Shown: positions 1 through 7,646 of the stretch, one piece after another | Position numbering within the stretch: the first letter of the stretch is position 1 | Layout: the number at the start of each line of letters is the position of its first letter | Assembly (NCBI GenBank): GCA_049522565.1 | Contig: JBEKNT010000081.1 | Span: 1 to 19,507 of the forward strand | Source of the DNA: JASHVB01 sp049522565 | GTDB lineage: Bacteria > Pseudomonadota > Alphaproteobacteria > Acetobacterales > Acetobacteraceae | DNA length: 19,507 nt | Direction of reading: 5' to 3' | The notes under the pieces: generated by a model | The model's database searches: none | What the model was told of the DNA's origin: nothing | What the model saw: only the letters and a program-made list of their open reading frames with translations | Translations under genes and position numbers: made by a program

Positions 1-5
1 GGCGA

Positions 6-67
6 GGGTGAGGGTGATCGGGTCGGCACGTAGCAGGTAGAGCGTGCCGACCCGATCACCCTCACCC
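6..67. repeat. Perfect 25-bp inverted repeat (palindromic element)
   Basis: Positions 6-30 and 43-67 are exact reverse complements of each other (25 of 25 bases), separated by a 12-base loop at 31-42. The arms contain the GGGTGAGGG and GGTCGGCACG words seen in composite intergenic palindromes of alphaproteobacteria. The element lies just downstream (minus strand) of the cis-prenyltransferase gene and adjoins a second hairpin at 82-110, so the two probably form one composite repeat. I see no gene in 1-113. Dispersal in the genome cannot be tested from this window. Confidence 0.85.
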
Positions 68-81
68 GGCGTGCCGCGCCG

Positions 82-110
82 ACCTCTCCCGCGCGCAGCG
101 CGGGAGAGGT
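82..110. terminator. 12-bp GC-rich hairpin after the cis-prenyltransferase; terminator-like on the plus strand
   Basis: Arms 82-93 and 99-110 are perfectly complementary (12 bp) around a 5-base loop. A short T run (110-113) follows on the plus strand. The structure begins three bases past the stop codon of the minus-strand gene ending at 114. Read from the minus strand it lacks a downstream T run, so it could stop plus-strand transcription or act only as a 3' end stabiliser. It also matches the CCTCTCCC...GGGAGAGG type of repeat common in these genomes, so terminator function is an inference. Confidence 0.5.
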
Positions 111-113
111 TTT

Positions 114-989
114 CTACCTCCCGAATCGCCGCTTCCGCTGCTGGAACGCCCGCACCGCGCGGAGAAAATCGATCTTGCGCAGCGCCGGCCACAGCACGTC
201 GGTGAAGTAGAACTCGCTGTACGCGCTCTGCCACAGCAGGAACCCGGAAAGCCGCAGTTCGCCTGACGTGCGGATGATCAGGTCGGGTTCCGGCGCCGCA
301 AGATAGAGGTGCCGGCTGATCGCCTCCGGCGTGACGCGTGCCGCCACATCATCCAGCGTCTCGCCGCGGGCCGCCGCTTCCTGCAACAAGGCGCGCACAG
401 CATCGGCGATCTCCTCGCGGCCGCCATACGCGACGGCGATGGTCAGCACCATGGTGTCATAGCCGGCGGTCGCGTCCTGCGCGGCGCGGATGGCGGCGCG
501 CAGCCCCGGCGGCAGGCAGGCGGTTTGGCCAATCGCCTGCACCCGCACGCGGCGGCTATGGATCTGCGGATCGACCGCGAGCTGGTGCAGCTTGGCCTCT
601 ACCGCCGCGAGGATGCCAGCCACCTCGGCCGGCGCGCGGTTCAGGTTGTCGGGCGAGCAAACCCAGAGTGTCACAGCGGGGATCGACAATTCGCCGCACC
701 AGTCCAGCACGGCATCCAACTTGCGGGCGCCTAATTCATAAACCCGCGCCGGGTCGGCGACGCCCCAAAGCTGACCCCAGCGCCGGTTGCCATCGAGGAT
801 CAGCCCGACATGACGCGGCGGCTTGTCGGCAAGCACCTGGCGCAGCAGCCGGCGCCGGTAGATTGCGTAGAGCGGCCCGGACACCGCCGCCCGCGCGCCA
901 ACCCGCGCCCGGCGCAGCCACAACCGCCAGTCGTCGAGCGGACCCGGGGCCAGGCGCAGGGTCGATGGAGGTTGCACCGGTTGCGACAT
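114..989 (-). CDS. Isoprenyl (cis-prenyl) transferase, short-chain Z-FPP synthase-like
   Basis: A cis-prenyltransferase that would condense isopentenyl diphosphate with an allylic diphosphate (291 aa, cytosolic or membrane-associated). The catalytic DGNRRW motif is at residues 66-71 (D66), SPDNLNR at 112-118, AYGGREEI at 187-194, and the diphosphate-binding RTSGELRLSGFLLWQ at 240-254 (R240, R246), followed by AYSEFYF. DGNRRW and RLSGF replace the DGNGRW and RxSNF of ordinary undecaprenyl diphosphate synthase. As I recall the sequence, these features and the C-terminal tail resemble actinobacterial (2Z,6E)-farnesyl diphosphate synthase (Rv1086) more closely. The N-terminus is about 45 residues longer than in E. 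coli UppS. The ATG at 989 was chosen because it lies 4 bases after the Rieske gene stop. A longer in-frame opening to 1130 would lie inside that gene. It is co-directional and probably coupled with the oxygenase. The family is secure; product chain length is not. Confidence 0.88.
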   Translation of the reverse strand: MSQPVQPPSTLRLAPGPLDDWRLWLRRARVGARAAVSGPLYAIYRRRLLRQVLADKPPRHVGLILDGNRRWGQLWGVADPARVYELGARKLDAVLDWCGELSIPAVTLWVCSPDNLNRAPAEVAGILAAVEAKLHQLAVDPQIHSRRVRVQAIGQTACLPPGLRAAIRAAQDATAGYDTMVLTIAVAYGGREEIADAVRALLQEAAARGETLDDVAARVTPEAISRHLYLAAPEPDLIIRTSGELRLSGFLLWQSAYSEFYFTDVLWPALRKIDFLRAVRAFQQRKRRFGR

Positions 990-993
990 GAAT

Positions 994-2280
994 TCAGCGT
1001 GCCGGCGGTTCGGGGGACGGCGAGAAGCCCATCGCCGCTTCGTAATCGCGCCGGATCGCGTCCGGCTGGCCACAGAGATATGGGAAATCTCGCCGCGGGA
1101 TGTCGCCGCCGCGCGGCCCGCCCGCTTCAACCTCGGCGCGCGTCACGCCCTCGGTGAGCTGCCGGCGGCCGATGATGGGCAGGGGAACGCAACGATTCGC
1201 TGCCGGGTCGCGAATGGTTGCCTTCGGTTCCTCGCCGGCCGCCACCGCTTCGAGCTGCTGAAAGAAGCGTTGCCGCATCATGATGATGCCGCGATCGCTG
1301 CGGCCGAGATGTTCGCGCCCGCGATCGGTGACCGCGCCCTGGCCGACCCAGCCGACGAAGTCCTGGTTCATGATGTGGCTGGTGATCCAGCGGCCGGTGC
1401 GCGGATCGGTGATCGGTGCGTGCCAGTACGGGATGCGCGGCTGCACGAACGGCTCGCGATCCTGCGGCACGCGGGTGTAGAACCAGCCGACGCTCAGCGT
1501 ATTGGTGTCGTCGATCGGCACACGCCATTCGAAATGGTTGCCGGTGAACAACGCATTCGGCCACAGGCAGACACGGCCGACCGTCCACAGCGTACTGCTC
1601 TCGTCGGAGCCTTCACGCACGCGGCGATATACCAGCCCGTACTCGAACTCGTCGAACCCCAGCTTCAGGTGCCGGGCCGCGTAGGCGCCGTTCTGGCCGG
1701 CCAGCCGGCTGCCCCAGTTGTCGTGCATCCACTCGAAATGCACCGGGTCGATCGAGTTCTCCTGGCACTGGAACCAATTGCACGGCACTTCAGAAAACAC
1801 GATCTGCACAAAGCCGTTCTGCCAGGTGAACGGCTCCCAGTTCGGCAGCAGGGGTGCCGGTTCCGGGCCGAGCCAGGCCCACAGCAATCCCGCCAGCGCC
1901 TGCACCTTGTACGCCTTGATGCGGATCTGGTCGCGGAACCGCACCTCCGGCGCCGCGGTATCCTCGAACGGCTGCTCCTTGCATGCGCCGGTCGCATCGA
2001 ACCGCCACCCGTGATAGTTGCAGCGCAGACCGCATGATTCGACGATGCCATAGGAGAGGTCGGCGCTGCGATGCGGGCAATGCCGGTCCAGCAGCCCATA
2101 CTGTCCGGAAAGATCCTTGTACAACACGAGGTCTTCGCCAAGCAGCCGCACCGGCTTCGTGGCGGCGTCGTCGAGCTCGGCGACGGCGGCGATCGGCTGC
2201 CAATAGCGACGCAGCAGCGCGCCCATGGGCTTGCCCGGTCCCACCTCGGTCAGCAGTCGGTTGCGTGCCTCACCGAGCAT
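994..2280 (-). CDS. Rieske non-heme iron ring-hydroxylating oxygenase, alpha subunit
   Basis: The oxygenase component of a two- or three-part dioxygenase/monooxygenase (428 aa). The N-terminal Rieske [2Fe-2S] domain has CPH (C68, H70) and CNYHGW (C87, H90), giving C-x-H-x16-C-x2-H. The catalytic domain carries ENSIDPVHFEWMH with D178, H181 and H186. D307 in MNQDF is the probable third iron ligand. The QGAVTDRGREHLGRSDRGI stretch is typical of the phthalate 4,5-dioxygenase/vanillate demethylase-like group. No ferredoxin, reductase or beta subunit gene is nearby, so electrons must come from a reductase encoded elsewhere. The substrate cannot be told. The ATG at 2280 sits 13 bases after a GGAGG, which is a long spacing. 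The gene ends four bases before the cis-prenyltransferase start, so the two are probably co-transcribed. It is separated from the upstream phosphodiesterase by 129 bp. Confidence 0.9.
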   Translation of the reverse strand: MLGEARNRLLTEVGPGKPMGALLRRYWQPIAAVAELDDAATKPVRLLGEDLVLYKDLSGQYGLLDRHCPHRSADLSYGIVESCGLRCNYHGWRFDATGACKEQPFEDTAAPEVRFRDQIRIKAYKVQALAGLLWAWLGPEPAPLLPNWEPFTWQNGFVQIVFSEVPCNWFQCQENSIDPVHFEWMHDNWGSRLAGQNGAYAARHLKLGFDEFEYGLVYRRVREGSDESSTLWTVGRVCLWPNALFTGNHFEWRVPIDDTNTLSVGWFYTRVPQDREPFVQPRIPYWHAPITDPRTGRWITSHIMNQDFVGWVGQGAVTDRGREHLGRSDRGIIMMRQRFFQQLEAVAAGEEPKATIRDPAANRCVPLPIIGRRQLTEGVTRAEVEAGGPRGGDIPRRDFPYLCGQPDAIRRDYEAAMGFSPSPEPPAR

Positions 2281-2409
2281 CGTGTTCGCGTCGCCTCCGT
2301 ATTCAGCCGGTGGAAAATCTATGCGGTTCGTCCGTTGCGCGCCAGGGTAGGATCACCGGAGGACCGGCGCTGCATCATTTCTCACCGGAAACGACAACCG
2401 GAACGTGGC

Positions 2410-3138
2410 TCAAGGTCGCAATTGCAGGGCCAGATCGGGACGGTCGGTGGTAAACCCGGCGACCTGCAAGTCGAACATGCGCCGGATCATCGCTGCGTCG
2501 TTGCATGCCCAGCCGCCGATCTCCAGCCCGGCGCCGCGCACCGCCGCGACCGCCGCCGCATCCAGCCGGTTGGATCGCAGCCCCAGCATCGGCACACCGC
2601 GCGCCAACGCCGCCGCACAGACCCCTGGCAGCCCGAGGTCGGTTTGCAGGTCCGGCGTGACCAGCCAGGCGTGGGTGCGCGGCGTGGCGAACGACACCGC
2701 CTCGCACACCGTACCAAGCTGAAACGACGTGATCACGCAGCGCTCCAGCATGCCGTGCTCGCACAACGCCGCCATGACGCGCTGCGGCAGCCCGGGATAG
2801 GGCACGCGGCCCGGGCCAGGCTTGATTTCGATCCGCAGCCCAATCGAGGTCGGGCGGAACAGCGCGATCACCTCCTCCAGCAACAGCATGCGCTGCCCGC
2901 CGGTGCCGCGCAGCACCAGCTTCGACAGGTCCGCCCAGGTCTGTGCCACCACCGGACCGGTGCCATCGGTGGTGCGGTCGAGCGTCGCATCATGGATCAC
3001 CACCAGCCGCCGGTCGGCCGAAAAATGCACGTCGAACTCTACCTGCGCGACCGCCAGCTTCGCGGTGTTCTCGAAGGCGACGCGGCTGTTTTCCGGCCAC
3101 AGCAGCGCGCCGCCGCGATGTGAGACGATATCGGTCAT
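2410..3138 (-). CDS. Glycerophosphodiester phosphodiesterase (GDPD family)
   Basis: Hydrolyses glycerophosphodiesters (deacylated phospholipid headgroups) to glycerol-3-phosphate and an alcohol (242 aa). The TIM-barrel GDPD signature is complete: SHRGG with H7 and R8, PENS at 15-18, VEFDVHFSADRRLVVIHD with E34, D36 and catalytic H49, RTTDGTG at 55-61, and IEIK at 103-106. The C-terminal GWAC and GFTTDRP segments also fit. No signal peptide is present, so it is predicted to be cytosolic, like UgpQ. The length is normal for a bacterial cytoplasmic GDPD. It starts at an ATG preceded by GGACGGG and diverges from the plus-strand binding protein gene at 3254. The family is secure; the exact substrate is not known. 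Confidence 0.92.
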   Translation of the reverse strand: MTDIVSHRGGALLWPENSRVAFENTAKLAVAQVEFDVHFSADRRLVVIHDATLDRTTDGTGPVVAQTWADLSKLVLRGTGGQRMLLLEEVIALFRPTSIGLRIEIKPGPGRVPYPGLPQRVMAALCEHGMLERCVITSFQLGTVCEAVSFATPRTHAWLVTPDLQTDLGLPGVCAAALARGVPMLGLRSNRLDAAAVAAVRGAGLEIGGWACNDAAMIRRMFDLQVAGFTTDRPDLALQLRP

Positions 3139-3176
3139 CGGTGTCCCGTCCTGCGTTACTGCGATGATAGCGTCAT

Positions 3177-3205
3177 TTGACCTTGCCGGAAGCGGTTCCT
3201 AGCAT
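3177..3205 (+). promoter_or_regulatory. Sigma-70-type promoter for the family-5 binding protein
   Basis: TTGACC at 3177-3182 (5 of 6 to TTGACA) is followed after exactly 17 bases by TAGCAT at 3200-3205 (4 of 6 to TATAAT). A start around 3212 would give a leader of about 42 bases before the ATG at 3254, with GAGGAAA as a plausible ribosome site at about 3240-3246. This lies in the 115-bp divergent gap with the phosphodiesterase gene. On the other strand a TATCAT (complement of 3164-3169) could serve that gene, but I find no good -35 for it. Confidence 0.6.
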
Positions 3206-3253
3206 CCCGCGCCACCGACCAGCCCGCCGCGTCGCCGCACGAGGAAACGCACC

Positions 3254-4879
3254 ATGCCATCGATCGCCCGCCGCCGCTTGCTGGCCCTCGCCGGCGCGGC
3301 CTCCGCCCTGCCGCGGTTTGCCATTGCCCAGTCCGACACCCGTCCGCAGATTACCATCGCGGTGCAGGCGCTGGTGACCAGCAACACGCTGGACCCGGTC
3401 GCGGAACAATCCAATGTCGGCGAGCGCATCCTCAATTCCTACGTGGAGTTGCTGATCGGCCGCAACCTGCAAGGCGCGCTGCAACAGATGCCGCAGCTCG
3501 CCACAAATTGGCGGCGCATCGACGAGCGCACGCTGGAGGTGTCGCTGCGTCAGGGTGTCAAATTCCATAACGGCGACGAACTCACCGCCGAGGACGTGGT
3601 GTTCACCTTCGGTCCCGAACACATGTTCGGCACCACGCTGCCGAACGGCATGGACAAGACGCTGCGCATGGATACCGCGCGGCCGACCCAGCAATCCAAG
3701 ACGTTGCCGCCGCAGGTGCCCGCGGTGGGCCGGCGGCTGTGGCCGTCGCTCGACAAGGCGGTGGCGATCGACAAATACACCGTGCGATTTGTCAATGTGA
3801 CGCCCGACGTGACGATGGAAGGGCGGCTGAGCCAGATGGGCGCGCAGATCATCAACCGGCGCGCCTTCGAGGCGGCGGAATCCTGGCTCGCCTATGCGCG
3901 TCAGCCGATCGGCACCGGCCCCTACAAGATTCGCAGCTACACGCCGGATGTCGAACTGGTATTCGACGCGCATGACGACTACTGGGGCGGACGGCCGCCG
4001 ATCCGCTCGCTGCGCTTCATACAGGTGCGGGAACTGGCGCAGCGGGTGAACGGCTTGCGCGCGGGGCAGTACCAGTTCGCCTGCGACCTGACGCCGGATC
4101 AGATCAAGGTGGTCGAGTCCGACTCGCGCCTCGCGGTAGCCGGCGGCCCGATCCCGAATATCCGCATAAGCGTGTTCGACAAGTTCGACACTGCGCTGCG
4201 CGATCCGCGCGTGCGCCAGGCGATGATCCATGCGATCGACCGCAAGCTGATCGTCGATCAGCTCTGGCTCGGCCGCACCTCCGTGCCACCCGGGCTGCAA
4301 TTCGCTTTCTATGACGATATGTTCGTGCCGGGCTGGACGGCACCGGACTACGACCCCGCCAAGGCGCGCGCGCTGCTGAAGGAGGCGGGCTACAAGGGCG
4401 ATGCGATTCCGTATCGGCTGTTGAACGACTACTACACCAACCAGACCGCGAACGCGCAGGTGCTGACCGAGATGTGGCAGCAGGTTGGGCTGAACGTGCA
4501 GATCGAGATGAAGGAGAACTGGGCGCAGATCTGGGAGGCGAACGGCAAACGCGGCCTGCACGACTGGTCGAACACCGCGCAGTTCAACGATCCGGTGTCG
4601 TCGATCGTGGCGCAGCACGGACCGCAGGGTCAGCAGCAACAGGTGGGCGAGTGGCATAACGACGAGATGAACAAATTATGCGGCGTGCTGTCCGCCAGCA
4701 CCGACAAGGCCGAGCGGCATAAGGCCTTCGCGCGCATGTTGGAAATCTGCGAACGCGAGGACCCCGCCTATACCGTGCTGCATCAGAACGCGACGTTCAC
4801 CGGGATGCTGAAGTCCATCCAGTGGAAAGCCGCACCCGACTTCGCCATGGATTTCCGCGCCACGAACTGGGGCGGTTAG
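3254..4879 (+). CDS. ABC transporter substrate-binding protein, family 5 (orphan)
   Basis: A periplasmic solute-binding protein of the DppA/OppA/NikA type (SBP_bac_5, 541 aa), which captures peptides, opines, nickel chelates or similar ligands for an ABC importer. The N-terminus ARRRLLALAG followed by an alanine-rich stretch to AIA-Q (cleavage about residue 25) looks like a twin-arginine or ordinary Sec signal. Family motifs seen include the LEVSLRQGVKFHNGDELTAE stretch (about 96-115), GTGPYKI, DYWGG, the DPRVRQAMIHAIDRK region, and YDPAKARALLKEAGY. It opens with ATG after a GAGGAAA site and a recognisable promoter at 3177-3205. No permease or ATPase of this class is adjacent; its neighbours are a phosphodiesterase and an unrelated sugar-type ABC operon. 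The ligand is unknown. Confidence 0.9.
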   Translation: MPSIARRRLLALAGAASALPRFAIAQSDTRPQITIAVQALVTSNTLDPVAEQSNVGERILNSYVELLIGRNLQGALQQMPQLATNWRRIDERTLEVSLRQGVKFHNGDELTAEDVVFTFGPEHMFGTTLPNGMDKTLRMDTARPTQQSKTLPPQVPAVGRRLWPSLDKAVAIDKYTVRFVNVTPDVTMEGRLSQMGAQIINRRAFEAAESWLAYARQPIGTGPYKIRSYTPDVELVFDAHDDYWGGRPPIRSLRFIQVRELAQRVNGLRAGQYQFACDLTPDQIKVVESDSRLAVAGGPIPNIRISVFDKFDTALRDPRVRQAMIHAIDRKLIVDQLWLGRTSVPPGLQFAFYDDMFVPGWTAPDYDPAKARALLKEAGYKGDAIPYRLLNDYYTNQTANAQVLTEMWQQVGLNVQIEMKENWAQIWEANGKRGLHDWSNTAQFNDPVSSIVAQHGPQGQQQQVGEWHNDEMNKLCGVLSASTDKAERHKAFARMLEICEREDPAYTVLHQNATFTGMLKSIQWKAAPDFAMDFRATNWGG

Positions 4880-4892
4880 CCGCACGAAGTAC

Positions 4893-4988
4893 TCTCCCCC
4901 TCCCCTTGTGGGAGGGGGTTGGGAGGAGGGGTCGTGCGATGTCCCCGCGACCCCTCCCCCCAACCCCCTCCCTCAAGGGGAGGGAGAG
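4893..4988. repeat. Large imperfect inverted repeat (~41-bp arms) between convergent genes
   Basis: The left arm 4893-4933 and right arm 4948-4988 are near-perfect reverse complements with a few differences or short indels. Within each arm is a smaller hairpin of the form CCCTCCC-loop-GGGAGGG. The element fills the 127-bp gap between the stop of the plus-strand binding protein (4879) and the stop of the minus-strand binding protein (5007). It could fold as a bidirectional transcription barrier, although no clear U run follows either arm. The same core recurs at 8525-8551 and 13287-13313. Confidence 0.85.
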
Positions 4989-5006
4989 CATTCTTTGCAA
5001 CTGTCC

Positions 5007-6326
5007 CTATGCCGGTTTGATCCCGGCCCGGCGCAAGCTCCGCACCCAGTCCGCCGCAACGGCGTCCAGCGCCTGCTTCGCCGTCTGCTGGCCCAACAGC
5101 ACCTGCGAAATCCCGCTGCGCAGTTGCAGATCCAGCGTCGGCCAGATCGCATCGCGCGGCTCCAGCGTCGCGGTCTGCATCGCCTCGGCCAGCACCGGCG
5201 CCCAACCGAAGCGTTCCCGCACGTCGGGCTGGTTCAGCACCGAGACGCGGGGCGGTGCGTTGCCACGCTCGATCGAACGGCGCATCCACTCCTTGCCGGT
5301 GGCGAGCTGGATAAACTCGAACGCCCACTCCTTGTGCTTGCTCGAACTCGGCACGCCGAACGTCCAACCGCCGACACTCACCCGACTTTCCGCGCGCGAG
5401 TGCGCACCGGGCGCGACGGCCCAGCCCCATCGCCCCGCCGTCTTCGACAGCTTCGGATCGTTGATCAACGTTCCGTACGGCGCGAGCGTGATCGTCATGG
5501 CGTAACGATCGGTCTGCCCGCCGGCGACGATCTCGTCGAACTCCCAGGTGATCGCGTCGGGGACGACGACCTTGTACTTGGTCATCAGGTCGCCATAGAA
5601 TTGCAGCGCCTCGACCGCGCGGGCGTCGTTGATCAGGATCTCCCAGGTCTTCGGGTCGAAATACGCGCCGCCATTGCCGCGCAGGAACGGCGAAAACCCG
5701 CCGACCATCGCCGGCCCCTGACGCCCCCAGATGCCGAGGCCGTAACGGTTCGGCGCGCCCGCCCTGGTCGTGGCGATACAGGCCGCCTGGAACTCGGCCC
5801 AGTTCCCCGGCGGCTGGTTGAATCCGACATCGGCCAGCAATTGCTTCTGGTAGTTCAGGATGCTGGCGGTGACGCGGTACGGGATGCCGAGCAATTTGCC
5901 CTGATAGCTGGCCATGTCCTTGATCGCGGGCAGAAAATCGTCCCAGTCGTAGTCTGGATGCTTGCTGGCGGCGGCCGCCAGCAGCTTGTCGTGATCCTCC
6001 ATGTGCGGCGCCAGCCAGCCGGCGAACGTCGCGGTCCACTGGATGATGTCGATGTCATTGCCGCCACCGTTCAGTTCCGCCTTCAGTCGCGCACTGAGCG
6101 CGTCGATCGGCAGCAGCGTGAAATCGACCTTGATGCCGGTGGCTTTCTCGAACGCCGGCGCGACCTCTTCGACCAGGCACCAATGCCAGGGGCCGTTGTC
6201 ACCGACGAACACCAGCTTGTCGGGTTTTCCGTCCGCGCGCGCCACATAGGGCGCCGCGATGCCGGCCACCGCGCCTTGCAGCAGCCGACGCCGGCCGAGC
6301 GCCCCCGCCGTTCCCAACAGCGTCAC
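5007..6326 (-). CDS. Sugar-type ABC transporter substrate-binding protein (second of tandem pair)
   Basis: An extracellular solute-binding protein family 1 member (439 aa), the last gene of the sugar/polyol ABC operon. It opens with a GTG whose bases overlap the TGA of the previous gene (GTGA, 6323-6326), indicating translational coupling. The same frame stays open far upstream, but that stretch is the alternative frame of the preceding gene. The N-terminus has GRRRLLQGAVAG and probable cleavage after ARA (about 31), a twin-arginine-like signal. The mature part runs KLVFVGDNGPWHW, FEKATGIKVDFTLLP, WEFDEIVAGGQTDRYAM and TLINDPKLSKT. By eye it is about 55-60% identical to its upstream neighbour over the full length, so it is a tandem duplicate that has diverged mostly in the middle and in the ligand-facing regions. 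Ligand unknown. Confidence 0.9.
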   Translation of the reverse strand: MTLLGTAGALGRRRLLQGAVAGIAAPYVARADGKPDKLVFVGDNGPWHWCLVEEVAPAFEKATGIKVDFTLLPIDALSARLKAELNGGGNDIDIIQWTATFAGWLAPHMEDHDKLLAAAASKHPDYDWDDFLPAIKDMASYQGKLLGIPYRVTASILNYQKQLLADVGFNQPPGNWAEFQAACIATTRAGAPNRYGLGIWGRQGPAMVGGFSPFLRGNGGAYFDPKTWEILINDARAVEALQFYGDLMTKYKVVVPDAITWEFDEIVAGGQTDRYAMTITLAPYGTLINDPKLSKTAGRWGWAVAPGAHSRAESRVSVGGWTFGVPSSSKHKEWAFEFIQLATGKEWMRRSIERGNAPPRVSVLNQPDVRERFGWAPVLAEAMQTATLEPRDAIWPTLDLQLRSGISQVLLGQQTAKQALDAVAADWVRSLRRAGIKPA

Positions 6327-7624
6327 CCCCGACCGATGCCGGCTCGGCGCAGGCTGCGCTGCCAGTCCGCCGCCACGCCATCCAGCGCCTCCTTGGCGGT
6401 CTTCTGTCCGAGCAGTGCTTGCGACAGGCCGGAGCGCAACTGGATTTCGCAGGTGTCCCACACCGGGTTGGCCGGCGTCGGAAAGCCGGTCTCGATCGCC
6501 TTCGCCGCGGTCGGCGGCCAGCCGATCTTCGCTACCATCTCCGGGTCGGTGAGGATGGAGTTGCGCGGCGGCGCGTTGCCGCGAATCATCGCCCGCTTCT
6601 GCCATTCCTTGCTGCACGCCATGGCGATGAATTCCGCTGCCCACTCCTTGTTCTTGGTGTATTTCGGCACCGCGAGCGAGTGGCCGTCGATCCAGGTGCG
6701 CCCCTGGTCCGGCGATTGGGGACCGGGCACCGTCGTCCATGCCCACTTCCCGCCGGTCTTCGACAGTTTCGGATCGTTGATCAGCGTGCCGTACGGCGCG
6801 AACATCTGCACCATGGCGTAGCGATCGGCCTGGCCGCCGGCGACGATCTCGTCGAACTCCCAGGTCATCGATTCGGGCGGCACGACTTTGTACTTGGTCG
6901 CCAGGTCGGCGTAGAACTGTAGCGACTCCACGCCCTTCGCGTTGTTGATGAAAATCTCGCCGGTCTTGAAATCCACCAGTTGGCCGCCGTTGGAATACAG
7001 CCACGGCACGAAGCCGACGAAGATCGCCGCGCCCTGCCGGCCGAAGATGCCGAAGCCATAGCGCTCCGGCGGCTTGTTCAGTGCGAGCGCTGCCTTCAGG
7101 AACTCCGGCCAGGTGCCCGGCGGATTGGCGAAGCCGGCGTCGTGCAGCAGCGCGGCCTGATAGTGCATGATGCCGGTGGTGATGCGGTAGGGGATGCCGA
7201 CCAGCTTGCCATCGTACGAGGCGGCCTTCTTGGTGCCGGTCAGGAAGTCGCCCCAATCGAAGTCCGGATGGCGTTCGGTGATCTGCTGCACCACGAGTTC
7301 GTGGTCTTCCATATGCGGCGCGATCCAGCCGGCCATGCCGACCGACCACTGCACCACGTCGATGCCGCCGCTGCCGGCGCCCAGCTCGGCGCGCAGCCGG
7401 GCGCGCCAGGGATCGACCGGCAACAGGGTGAAATCGACCTTGATGCCGGTGGCCTTTTCGAAGGCCGGCGCGACCTCCTCCACCATGGTCCAGTGCCACG
7501 GGCCGTTGTCGCCGACATAGACCAGCTTTTCCGGCTTGCTCTGCGCCTTGATCTGCGGCGCGGCCAACATGCCGCCGGCGGCGATCGATGCTTGCAGCAG
7601 GCGCCGCCTGTTCAATCCGGCCAT
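6323..7624 (-). CDS. Sugar-type ABC transporter substrate-binding protein (first of tandem pair)
   Basis: A periplasmic binding protein of the family-1 (MalE/UgpB-like) group, 433 aa, third gene of the operon, 22 bp after the second permease. The N-terminus NRRRLLQASIAAGG with AxA-like cleavage near residue 27 resembles a twin-arginine signal. It starts at ATG 7624 with a G-rich ribosome site (GGGGGG) about seven bases upstream. Conserved stretches include DNGPWHW, FEKATGIKVDF, APHMEDHE, GIPYRITTG, WEFDEIVAGGQADRYAM, INDPKLSKT, and a C-terminal LRSGLSQALLGQKTAKEAL. It is the probable partner of the two permeases. Together with the downstream paralogue it may extend the ligand range of one transporter. 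The exact ligand (sugar, polyol, glycerol-phosphate type) cannot be called. Confidence 0.9.
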   Translation of the reverse strand: MAGLNRRRLLQASIAAGGMLAAPQIKAQSKPEKLVYVGDNGPWHWTMVEEVAPAFEKATGIKVDFTLLPVDPWRARLRAELGAGSGGIDVVQWSVGMAGWIAPHMEDHELVVQQITERHPDFDWGDFLTGTKKAASYDGKLVGIPYRITTGIMHYQAALLHDAGFANPPGTWPEFLKAALALNKPPERYGFGIFGRQGAAIFVGFVPWLYSNGGQLVDFKTGEIFINNAKGVESLQFYADLATKYKVVPPESMTWEFDEIVAGGQADRYAMVQMFAPYGTLINDPKLSKTGGKWAWTTVPGPQSPDQGRTWIDGHSLAVPKYTKNKEWAAEFIAMACSKEWQKRAMIRGNAPPRNSILTDPEMVAKIGWPPTAAKAIETGFPTPANPVWDTCEIQLRSGLSQALLGQKTAKEALDGVAADWQRSLRRAGIGRG

Positions 7625-7646
7625 TGCGTTTCCCCCCTTTTCTTGT

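Noticed and set aside
3173..4657. Minus-strand frame of 494 codons
   Set aside because: Antisense to the family-5 binding protein; low-complexity and rich in histidine and arginine.
4908..6821. Plus-strand frame of 637 codons
   Set aside because: Antisense to the two tandem binding-protein genes; arginine- and aspartate-rich text without family motifs, an effect of high GC.
5007..7499. An 830-codon uninterrupted minus-strand frame that could be read as one large protein
   Set aside because: The upstream ~390 codons are the wrong frame of the preceding binding-protein gene, which has the family sequence. The real second gene starts at the GTG overlapping that gene's TGA.
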